64,000 bases of DNA from Rhizobiaceae bacterium (GTDB lineage: Bacteria; Pseudomonadota; Alphaproteobacteria; Rhizobiales; Rhizobiaceae): NCBI GenBank assembly GCA_028281105.1, contig JANQKQ010000061.1, forward strand, positions 1 to 64,000, written 5' to 3'. Shown one piece after another: positions 1-7,172 of this stretch; position 1 is the first letter of the stretch, and every line of letters begins with the position of its first letter. Under the pieces are notes generated by a model. It did not search any database and was not told the DNA's origin. It saw only the letters and a list, made by a program, of their open reading frames with translations. A program made the position numbers and the translations under genes.

Positions 1-17
1 CCTTGGTCACCGACCGC

Positions 18-674
18 CTAACCGGGTTGCTTGGTCTTGCGCAGATAAGGCAACACCCGCTCGAAACCGCCAAAGCGCTTCTCGGCATCCTCGTCGGAAA
101 CCGCCGGGGTGATGATCACGTCCTCGCCCTGCTTCCACTGGGCGGGCGTGGCCACCTGGTGGTTGGCGGTCAGCTGGATGGAATCGATGGCGCGCAGGAT
201 TTCGTCGAAGTTGCGCCCGGTGGTCATCGGATAGGTCAAAGTCAGCTTGATCTTCTTATCCGGCCCGACGACGAAGACCGAGCGCACGGTGGCGTTGTCG
301 GCCGGCGTGCGGCCCTGTGAACTATCTCCCGCATCCGCCGGCAGCATGTCGTACAGCTTGGCGACTTTCAGCTCCGGATCGCCGATCAGCGGATAGTCGA
401 CCTCATTGCCGGTGGCCGTCTTGATGTCCGCCTTCCACTTGTGATGGTCATCGATCGGATCGACGGAGATGCCGATGATCTTGGCGTTGCGCTTGGCGAA
501 CTCGTCCTCAAGCCCGGCCATATAGCCCAGTTCGGTGGTGCAAACCGGCGTGAAGTCCTTGGGATGGCTGAACAGGATGGCGTAGCCGTCGCCGATCCAG
601 TCGTGGAAATTGACCGGGCCGTGGGTGGTTTCGGCGTCGAAATTGGGCGCGGTATCGTTGATGCGCAGAGACAT
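18..674 (-). CDS. 1-Cys peroxiredoxin (Prx6 type)
   Basis: Thiol peroxidase that reduces H2O2 and organic hydroperoxides in the cytosol. The 218-residue product has the AhpC/TSA fold start, and the motif PxxFTPVCTTE puts the peroxidatic cysteine at residue 45. No other cysteine is present, so there is no resolving cysteine and the 1-Cys (Prx6-like) class is clear. The long C-terminal domain (about residues 150-218) is also typical of that class. The ATG at 674 is preferred over the in-frame GTG at 680 because AGGAGA lies 7 nt upstream of the ATG. It stands alone, divergent from the next gene, with no linked reductase. Confidence 0.93.
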   Translation of the reverse strand: MSLRINDTAPNFDAETTHGPVNFHDWIGDGYAILFSHPKDFTPVCTTELGYMAGLEDEFAKRNAKIIGISVDPIDDHHKWKADIKTATGNEVDYPLIGDPELKVAKLYDMLPADAGDSSQGRTPADNATVRSVFVVGPDKKIKLTLTYPMTTGRNFDEILRAIDSIQLTANHQVATPAQWKQGEDVIITPAVSDEDAEKRFGGFERVLPYLRKTKQPG

Positions 675-680
675 GGACAC

Positions 681-992
681 TCTCCTGAAAACGGGGCATT
701 GAGCGCGTTGCGCTCATCGGCGTTGTCGCCTTTATCTAGGCATTGGCGAGCCGGTATCCAGGCGCAAACCGGCTCCGCCGCGCCTCAAGTGCAAAACCAT
801 GCCAGCCCGCCCCGCCGCACGCAACAATCCGTTGTCGCGCGATCGCCCGGGACGGCAAATTTGTTTGCGCCCCGCCCGGCCGGGACGGAACGGTTTTTCA
901 TTTCTCACCGACGGTCGCCGCCGTGTCGGTTTGACAAAAATTAACCACTATCGACCCATAGTTGTCGCCGCACTTTGTCGGGAGTTACTCCA
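681..992. other. Intergenic region between divergent genes
   Basis: About 310 bp that must hold the promoters of both the peroxiredoxin gene and the plus-strand envelope protein. A TTGACA at 931-936 is a possible -35 for the plus-strand gene, but no convincing -10 follows at normal spacing. A short inverted repeat GAGCGC-GTT-GCGCTC lies just upstream of the peroxiredoxin gene. I see no RNA gene and no credible coding frame. Confidence 0.5.
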
Positions 993-1673
993 ATGACGGG
1001 CGGGATCACGAAAACGGCGGCGACCTTGATCGTAGCGGCATGCCTGGCCGTTCCCGCAGCCCACGCCAGCCCGGCGGCTGCCGACGCGTTCCGCCCCATC
1101 GAAAGCAAGACCTATCTGGTCAACGGCTTGGTCAGCGCAGTGCCATTTATCGGCTACGGGCTCACCAATCTGAAGAAGAAGATGGATGGGGCGAGGCTGC
1201 TCTCCTATGTCAGCCCCATCGAGGGCAGCGCCGTCATCCAGCCGGCAATCCTTCGCGAGGTGCGCGAGGCATACCGACGCAACCCGGCAGTGCAGATCAA
1301 CCTGATCGGCATCAGCTACGGCGCCAACCTGGTCACCGCCATCGCGGCCAGACTGGCGCGCGACAACATTCCGGTGAACTATCTCGGCGTCATCGATGGC
1401 CGGCTGCTGACCAAGGTTCACGCCAACGTGCGCAAGGTCGACAACTTCACCTGCTCGTTCATCGACTGCATCGGCGAGCGGGTGCGACTGGCCGCCGGCA
1501 ATCGCACGACGCAGAAAGTCGAATTCCGCTTCCGCTCGCCGCACATCGCACTCGGCAACAATGACGACATGCACAACCGGGTGATCCAACAGTCCAACCC
1601 GTATCAGGCGGCGCCCTACAATGCGTACGGCGTCGACCCGATCGCGACCGCCTCGGTACCACCGGTCCAATAG
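993..1673 (+). CDS. Exported alpha/beta-hydrolase-like protein, unknown function
   Basis: 226 residues. A Sec signal peptide is visible (residues 1-25, ending AHA). The mature part has a GISYG nucleophile elbow with Ser108, as in lipase/thioesterase folds, in a region where the chain resembles the next gene (similar YL-x-x-GL segment and similar NxIxVxY strand), so the two look like paralogues. Two cysteines about five residues apart (in NFTC...IDC) could form a disulfide in the periplasm. A catalytic Asp/His pair cannot be assigned. GGAG 8 nt upstream supports the ATG. Substrate unknown; it may be an esterase or a non-enzymatic relative. Confidence 0.7.
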   Translation: MTGGITKTAATLIVAACLAVPAAHASPAAADAFRPIESKTYLVNGLVSAVPFIGYGLTNLKKKMDGARLLSYVSPIEGSAVIQPAILREVREAYRRNPAVQINLIGISYGANLVTAIAARLARDNIPVNYLGVIDGRLLTKVHANVRKVDNFTCSFIDCIGERVRLAAGNRTTQKVEFRFRSPHIALGNNDDMHNRVIQQSNPYQAAPYNAYGVDPIATASVPPVQ

Positions 1674-1729
1674 CGCGGCAGGCCCGTCGGCCGGCCGCTA
1701 TGCCTGTTTCATGAGATCGCTTGCGGGCC

Positions 1730-2413
1730 CTACGGCGCCTCGCCCCGGCCCTCTTCCGGTTCGCGCTGCTTGGCGAGCCTCATCGTGGTACGGATGACGC
1801 CGGTCTGCAGCTGATCGTTCTTTTCCACGTTGAGGTGGGTCACTCCGGGCATCACGGTGACGTCCACGTTGCGCAGCGAACCGGTAAAGCCGGACGACTG
1901 CTTGACCACGTTGGTATGGTCGGAGTTGGGCAGGTAGTAATTGATCACCTCGCCCACATTGGGACCCACGAAGGTCGTAATCGTGGGATCGAACGATACC
2001 GCGTAGGAGACCTTTATGCCGTTGTCGCCCAGATATTTCGCCATCTGCATGGTGGCGTTGCCGCCGAGCGAATGGCCCATGATGATGATCGGATAGGAAA
2101 CGCCGCGGAACCGCTTGGAGCGCGCCAGAACGTCGTCGGCCAGCGTGCGCCAGGCCGAGTGGTTGTAGACGCGCGCATTGACGCCGCGCCGTTGCAGCCG
2201 CTCGCCGATCACGTCCATTCCCTGGGAGAAGACGTTGGCCAGCCCGCGCAGCAGATAGACTTCGCCTTCGCGCGCATCTCGCTGGCGAGCCGCCGAGCGC
2301 AAAGTGTCGTCCGTTGCGTTGCTGGTCGAAGTCGACGAACAGCCCGAGATTACCAGCATTCCCACCAGAATACCGGCCACCGCCCCTTTCATTGCATGGT
2401 CTGAAAATGCCAT
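1730..2413 (-). CDS. Lipoprotein with lipase-like alpha/beta-hydrolase fold
   Basis: 227 residues. The N-terminus is a lipoprotein signal: a hydrophobic stretch followed by the lipobox VISGC with lipidated Cys25. A classical lipase box GHSLGG is present with Ser115, and GVTH near the C-terminus could supply the catalytic His. It is therefore probably a membrane-anchored esterase or lipase relative. The ATG at 2413 is chosen because the signal peptide starts there; a longer frame upstream adds an unlikely 25-residue charged tail. It is convergent with its apparent paralogue at 993-1673, so the pair looks like an inverted duplication that diverged. Substrate not known. Confidence 0.75.
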   Translation of the reverse strand: MAFSDHAMKGAVAGILVGMLVISGCSSTSTSNATDDTLRSAARQRDAREGEVYLLRGLANVFSQGMDVIGERLQRRGVNARVYNHSAWRTLADDVLARSKRFRGVSYPIIIMGHSLGGNATMQMAKYLGDNGIKVSYAVSFDPTITTFVGPNVGEVINYYLPNSDHTNVVKQSSGFTGSLRNVDVTVMPGVTHLNVEKNDQLQTGVIRTTMRLAKQREPEEGRGEAP

Positions 2414-2743
2414 ATCGCAGCCACCCTTACTCAAACACCGCCGCACGGCTGAAGCTGCGATTATACCGTTTTGCCGCCCGCAAGCCAAGATTTGGCTAAC
2501 GAATGGTTAACGCACGCTGGTGCATGCCTGCGCGCACTTGCTCCAATACTGCCGCCGGGATCATCTCCACTGGCGACCACCCGGCGCGATTGTTGGACTG
2601 ATTTGCAAAGTAATGTTACCATCAGCGCCTCGCCCATGATCAACAAATGCGCGTTAAATGCGCGTTGGAACAATCCCATGGGCGGCCAGCGTCCGCCGGG
2701 CATCGATCTTCAAGCGCTGCCGGCATCAGTAAGGAGTTGGGCG

Positions 2744-3226
2744 ATGTTGGACACAACCCGATCCAGATCGGCATTTTTGCTCGCAGGCGCGTTCGCCGCC
2801 GCGCTGTCGGCCGGCTGCGTCAACCAGCAGACGACGACCGCGGCGCTGACGCCGGAAATCCAGCCGCCCAAGCAACAGAGCCATGAGCAGACCCATGTGG
2901 CCAAGCGCTGCAACTCGGGCGAACGGCTGCATACCGCAAACGTCGCCAGTGCCGCGCTCAACGCCAAGTTCACCGAATACAGCGAGGCCGAGGCCAGCCT
3001 TTCGGCCGATCGGCGCGACGCCATTTCCAACGAACTGAAGACGCGGGCCCAGACCCTGCAGTCGCTGGACCAGACCCTGAAGCTGGAGTGCCAGACCTAT
3101 TCGGCGTGCGAGTATCACGCGGGCCTCGACGAGCGCGACTGCGCCTCGCCCAAGGGCAAGTTCCGCGAAGCGGAAAAGGCGATGACCCAGTTCGCGGACG
3201 CGATCGGCAAGATCAGGATCCAATAG
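2744..3226 (+). CDS. Small lipoprotein of unknown function
   Basis: 160 residues beginning with a lipoprotein signal (hydrophobic residues 10-22, lipobox LSAGC, Cys25). The rest is polar and probably helical, with four further cysteines (one near residue 56 and three at about 120-135) that could pair in the periplasm. The start is well supported: AAGGAG lies 7 nt before this ATG, while the same frame stays open far upstream without a ribosome site. I do not recognise a family. A palindromic repeat begins about 15 bp past the stop codon. Confidence 0.72.
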   Translation: MLDTTRSRSAFLLAGAFAAALSAGCVNQQTTTAALTPEIQPPKQQSHEQTHVAKRCNSGERLHTANVASAALNAKFTEYSEAEASLSADRRDAISNELKTRAQTLQSLDQTLKLECQTYSACEYHAGLDERDCASPKGKFREAEKAMTQFADAIGKIRIQ

Positions 3227-3240
3227 CCGGGTTCGCCTGA

Positions 3241-3306
3241 AGCACATCCAGGATAAGTGGACACCGGTTATCCGTTAAGGATGTGCGCAAAAACAAAGAC
3301 TTAGAG
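3241..3306. repeat. Palindromic intergenic repeat, copy 1
   Basis: Nested inverted repeat: outer arms GCACATCC (3242-3249) and GGATGTGC (3279-3286), inner arms GGATAA (3251-3256) and TTATCC (3268-3273). It is followed by a conserved AAAAACAAAGACTTAGAG tail. A near-identical copy lies at 63784-63847. The tail runs into the stop codon (3301-3303) of the minus-strand transporter gene. Such palindromes are typical of Hyphomicrobiales intergenic DNA. Confidence 0.85.
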
Positions 3307-4212
3307 CCCCTTGAAGCGCTCCACGATCCAGATGCCGCCGATCACCAGGGCCAGCGACAGGCCATGGAACAACCGCAGTTCCTCGCCCAGGAAAATCACC
3401 ACCCACAGCGCGGCCAGGACCGGCACCAGGTTGACGAAAACGCCGGCGCGCGCGGGTCCGGCGATCTCCACTCCGTGGATGAAGGTGATCTGCGCCAGGA
3501 ACGACGGCAGCAACGCCACGCCGACCACGATCAGCCAGCCCTTCGGCGTCGGCCACTGAAACGCGCCCAGCGCGAGCTCGCCCGCCACCATCGGCGCCGA
3601 GGTGATCAGCGCAACGACGGCGAACGCGGTGAACATGCCCATGGCCGATACCTGCGGGCGCCGCCGCAGGCCGATCGTGTAGGCGGCGTACAGCAGCGCG
3701 GCCAGCAGCATGAACAGATCGCCGCGCGCAAAGCTCAGCCCGGCGAGCGTCGCCAGTTCGCCCTTGGAGACCGTCAGCACGACACCGGCCATGGTGAGCA
3801 GCACGCCCGCCACCTGCTGCCATCTCAACCGCTCGCCGAAAAACCCGAACATGCCGATGACGACGAAGATCGGTATGGCGCCCTGAATGATGCCGATGTT
3901 GAGCCCGGAGGTGGAGTGGGCAGCGACATAGAACAGGCCGTTGAAGAAGGCGAAGCCGCACATGCCCATGGCGATCAGCCAGGGCATATGCTGGCGCAGC
4001 ACCGGCCAATCCCGGCGGATGTGGCGTGGCGCAAAGATCGCCAGCAGCAAGACCACCGCGAACCAGCGGGCGATCACCATCATCATCGGTGAGATCTCTC
4101 CCACCGCGAGCTTGCCGAAGATCACGTTGAACGACCAGCACAGCGCCGTCGTCGTCAAGGCCGCATAGGCGAGCAGCTCGCTGCGGCTGGTCTGGCTCGG
4201 TTGGTCGTTCAT
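3301..4212 (-). CDS. DMT-superfamily transporter (EamA family)
   Basis: Inner-membrane protein of 303 residues made of two EamA repeats, each with about five hydrophobic helices, the usual architecture of drug/metabolite transporters. It probably exports a small metabolite or amino acid; the substrate cannot be told from sequence. The first repeat starts LAYAALTTTALCWSFN and the second begins near residue 155. Its last codon and stop are part of the conserved tail of a palindromic repeat, so the repeat seems to have supplied the 3' end of the gene. It lies downstream of the binding-protein gene, separated by a terminator, so it has its own promoter. Confidence 0.88.
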   Translation of the reverse strand: MNDQPSQTSRSELLAYAALTTTALCWSFNVIFGKLAVGEISPMMMVIARWFAVVLLLAIFAPRHIRRDWPVLRQHMPWLIAMGMCGFAFFNGLFYVAAHSTSGLNIGIIQGAIPIFVVIGMFGFFGERLRWQQVAGVLLTMAGVVLTVSKGELATLAGLSFARGDLFMLLAALLYAAYTIGLRRRPQVSAMGMFTAFAVVALITSAPMVAGELALGAFQWPTPKGWLIVVGVALLPSFLAQITFIHGVEIAGPARAGVFVNLVPVLAALWVVIFLGEELRLFHGLSLALVIGGIWIVERFKGL

Positions 4213-4228
4213 GGCGCTGCGGCCCTCA

Positions 4229-4260
4229 CAAAAACAATGCCCGGCGGGGAGCCGGGCATT
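4229..4260 (-). terminator. Rho-independent terminator of the binding-protein gene
   Basis: Perfect 10-bp stem (4236-4245 with 4251-4260) and 5-nt loop, followed on the minus strand by a T-rich run (TTTTTG) at 4235-4230. It is about 25 bp past the stop of the binding-protein gene and shields the transporter gene beyond. Confidence 0.9.
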
Positions 4261-4284
4261 GCTCGGTTCCCTTTTGGGAGACGG

Positions 4285-5484
4285 TTAGTGGATATTCACC
4301 AGGACATACTGGCCGCCCTTGATCTCCTGTTCCTTGTAAGAACCGTTGGTCTCGCCTACCTCGTTGAACTCGACGTCGGTGGCGCCGACATAATCGATGT
4401 CACCGCCGCCGGCCAGGATTTCCAGCCCCTTGGCCAGTTCGCCGGGACCGATCTTTTCGCCGGGCGCGTTGGTCACTTCCATCACTTTCGACTGCAGCGC
4501 GGCCCGGCCCGTTGAACCAGCTGCCTGCATGGCAAGCGCGATGATCGCGGCCGCGTCGTAGGATTCCGCGACAAACGGCCCCGAACCGTCGAAGCCGGCT
4601 TCGGCCGCCAGCACATGGAAGGAAGCCGCTCCCGGAGAATCGCCGCCCGGCAGCGTGGTCACCAGTCCTTCCGTTCCCTCTCCCACGTTGGCGATCAGCG
4701 AGTCACCGACCATGCCGTCGGAACCGAAGAAGTTGTCGAAGGCGCCCAGATCAAGCGCCGTCTGCATCACGCCCTTGCCGCCCTGGTCGACATAGCCGAA
4801 GATCATCAGCGTCTTGGCGCCGGAGGCCGCCAGCGCGGCGACCTCGGCCGAATAGTCGGCCTTGCCGTCTTCATGCGCCGCCGTCATCGCCACCGAGCCG
4901 CCGCCGGCCTCGAACGCGGAGCCGAAGGAATCCGCCAGTCCCTTGCCATAGTCGTTGTTGGTATAGCTGATCGCCACTTCGGAAACGCCGCGCCCCTTGA
5001 CGATGTCCGCCAGCACCTGGCCCTGACGTGCGTCCGAGGGAACGGTGCGGAAGAAAAAGCCATTGTCGTCGATCGTGGTCAGCGCCGGCGACGTGGCCGA
5101 CGGTGAGATCATCACCACACCGTTGGGAATCGCGACGTTGTTGGCGACAGCGGTGGTCACGCCCGAGCAATCGGCGCCCATGATGGCGGCGACCCGGTCG
5201 GCGGTGATCAGCCGTTCGGCGGCGGCCGTTGCGGCGGAGGAGTCGATGCAGGTCGAATCCGCGCGAACCGACTCGACCACCTTGCCGTCGAGCAGCTTGC
5301 CGCTGTCGGAGACTTCCTTCATCGCCAGTTCCGCGCCGTCCGCCAATCCCGGCGCCAGCGATTCAATCGGGCCGGTAAAGCCGATCAGGATACCCACCTT
5401 GACCACATGGCTGTCCGCCTGCGCGCCGCTTGCGATCCCCATCGCTACGGCGCCCGCCAGTGCTGCTGCCAAAATTCCTCTCAT
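4285..5484 (-). CDS. ABC transporter substrate-binding protein, Leu/Ile/Val family
   Basis: Periplasmic type I binding protein of 399 residues (family of LivJ/amide-binding proteins). A signal peptide of 23 residues ends at AQA. The mature chain begins VVKVGILIGFTGP, the typical first strand of this family, and continues with the two-lobe receptor pattern. The ATG at 5484 is chosen because GGGAGG lies 6 nt upstream and the signal peptide starts there. No permease or ATPase genes of the Liv type are adjacent, so it is an orphan receptor that must work with a transporter encoded elsewhere. Ligand probably an amino acid or amide; not proven. Confidence 0.88.
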   Translation of the reverse strand: MRGILAAALAGAVAMGIASGAQADSHVVKVGILIGFTGPIESLAPGLADGAELAMKEVSDSGKLLDGKVVESVRADSTCIDSSAATAAAERLITADRVAAIMGADCSGVTTAVANNVAIPNGVVMISPSATSPALTTIDDNGFFFRTVPSDARQGQVLADIVKGRGVSEVAISYTNNDYGKGLADSFGSAFEAGGGSVAMTAAHEDGKADYSAEVAALAASGAKTLMIFGYVDQGGKGVMQTALDLGAFDNFFGSDGMVGDSLIANVGEGTEGLVTTLPGGDSPGAASFHVLAAEAGFDGSGPFVAESYDAAAIIALAMQAAGSTGRAALQSKVMEVTNAPGEKIGPGELAKGLEILAGGGDIDYVGATDVEFNEVGETNGSYKEQEIKGGQYVLVNIH

Positions 5485-5673
5485 CGCATCCTCCCTTGCG
5501 TGCCCCGGTTTCCGCCCGGCGGACGCGCCGCCAGCGGGTCCCGCCCAGCCTTTCACAAGGCCTTTTCCATGTCAAAAGCCATTGCGGGCAAACTCGCCGG
5601 CGGACCGCCGATTGCTCTTGCCGCCGCTTGCGGCTACCTGTTGGCCGTCAGGCGAATTCATGGATTGCAGAAG

Positions 5674-6816
5674 ATGGCAGCACCAGCGACCGAAAAAGCC
5701 AACCGGACCGCCCCGCTCGGTGGCGCTGGCGAGATTAGCGCCGAGTTCCGCATTCCCACCGACGATCTGAAACTCGACCTGCCGTTCTTCACCAACGTGC
5801 TCGGATTCCGCCTGGACACGATCTTTCCCGCCGACGATCCGGCCGTCGCCGTGATGTCCGGCCACGGCGTTCGCCTGCGGCTCGAAAGAGGAGCAAAGGA
5901 AGCGCCCGGCACCCTGCGCATCCTGTGCGAAGACCCGGCCGCCTTTGCCGGGGGCAAGAGCGAGCTTGTCGCTCCCAACGGCACCAAGATCGAGATCGAC
6001 CAGGCCAATCCGCCGCTGGAGACGCCGAAGACCCGCCATTCTTTCGTGGTTCGCCGGCTCAAAGACCAGGCGCCGTGGGTAATCGGCCGCGCCGGCATGC
6101 ATTATCGCGACCTGATTCCCGACCGTCTCGGCGGCTCGGTGATCGCCTCCCACATCCGCATCCCTGATGGCGGGCCGGTCCCCGACATGGTCCATTACCA
6201 CACGGTCGGCTTTCAGCTGATCTTCTGCTATCGCGGCTGGGTGCGGCTGGTCTACGAGGACCAGGGCCCGCCCTTCGTGCTGGGCGCCGGCGACTGCGTC
6301 ATCCAGCCGCCGCAGATCCGCCACCGGGTGCTCGAAGCATCCGAGGCCGTCGAGGTGATCGAGATCGGCGTGCCGGCCGAGCACGTGACGACGATCGACC
6401 ACGACATGGAACTGCCCAACGCCACCATCGACCGCGATCGGGACTTCTCCGGCCAGCGCTTCTGCCATCACAAGGTCGCCGAAGCGGTGTGGCGGGAATG
6501 GCGCATCCCCGGCTTTGCCGCCCGCGACACCGGCATCGCCGATGCTACCGGCGGCGTTGCCGGAGTGCAGGTGGCGCGCTTTGCAGGCCCGGACGGGCCG
6601 CCGGCCTCCAGCCACGACACCGACATCCTGTTCACCTTCGTCATGGAAGGCGCGATGACGCTGGAGGGCGCCGACAGCGCGTCACACCCCCTCACCCCCG
6701 GCGACGCCTTCGTCATCCCGCCGGCAACCAAGACCCGCTACACCGAGTGCACCGACGATCTGGAGCTGCTGGAAGTCGCACTGCCGGGGGTTTTCGAGAC
6801 GAGTTTGCAAAAATAG
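5674..6816 (+). CDS. VOC domain fused to two cupin domains
   Basis: 380 residues from this ATG. Residues about 25-110 resemble a glyoxalase/VOC half (opening IPTDDLKLDLPFFTNVLGF). A cupin barrel follows at about 155-235 with candidate metal ligands His174, His176 and His217. A second cupin follows at about 295-375 (ARFAGP...GDAFVIPP). It is likely a metal-dependent dioxygenase, isomerase or sensor of a small molecule. An alternative ATG at 5569 would add 35 residues with a hydrophobic stretch, so the start is uncertain. It is divergent from the Liv-type binding protein, whose ligand it might process; that link is inference. Confidence 0.65.
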   Translation: MAAPATEKANRTAPLGGAGEISAEFRIPTDDLKLDLPFFTNVLGFRLDTIFPADDPAVAVMSGHGVRLRLERGAKEAPGTLRILCEDPAAFAGGKSELVAPNGTKIEIDQANPPLETPKTRHSFVVRRLKDQAPWVIGRAGMHYRDLIPDRLGGSVIASHIRIPDGGPVPDMVHYHTVGFQLIFCYRGWVRLVYEDQGPPFVLGAGDCVIQPPQIRHRVLEASEAVEVIEIGVPAEHVTTIDHDMELPNATIDRDRDFSGQRFCHHKVAEAVWREWRIPGFAARDTGIADATGGVAGVQVARFAGPDGPPASSHDTDILFTFVMEGAMTLEGADSASHPLTPGDAFVIPPATKTRYTECTDDLELLEVALPGVFETSLQK

Positions 6817-7172
6817 CTGCTTCAAAAACCCACTTGCCGCGGGCGAGCGACCCGGTTACACATGAGTTTACAAACGATTGCGGGTCCTTCCCGCCACCGG
6901 AGCCGACAGACATGATTGCCACCAAAGGCAATTTCCTCGATCACGCACTCGCCGGACTGGGCCTCCTCCGCGGTCTTATCGGCGATCGTCGGGCTCGTTT
7001 GTAGAAGGGGCGTCCGGCGGTCGAGCCGGCGCTTCGCGGCCACTGAGCCACGAAACCCAAGCCCCGATAAATTTCCAATCGATCACGAAATTCCAGCCCT
7101 GCGGCAGGATCGGCGCTTACAGTAGCGTCAGGATTCCTCACCGGGGCCTTGCAGAACAAACGAGCTGAAACC
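6817..7172. other. Leader region of leuA
   Basis: About 355 bp between the cupin gene and leuA. It contains a short frame with its own GGAG site encoding a Leu-rich peptide (separate entry) and several GC-rich inverted repeats between 7007 and 7065, but I do not see a stem followed by a run of T. A leucine-responsive attenuator is possible but not shown. No other gene recognised. Confidence 0.4.
6912..7004 (+). CDS. Possible Leu-rich leader peptide upstream of leuA
   Basis: A 30-codon frame that starts 9 nt after a GGAG site. Between codons 8 and 22 it has six Leu codons (CTC four times, CTG, CTT) and one Ile, plus a final TTG; the composition recalls leader peptides of leucine attenuators. 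Its ATG overlaps the TGA of an even shorter frame that begins at 6862. It ends 168 nt before the leuA ATG. No clear terminator hairpin with a T run follows, so the call is tentative and the frame may be chance. Confidence 0.3.
   Translation: MIATKGNFLDHALAGLGLLRGLIGDRRARL

Noticed and set aside
931-959. Sigma-70 promoter starting with TTGACA before the gene at 993
   Set aside because: No acceptable -10 at 16-18 nt spacing, so not listed as a promoter.
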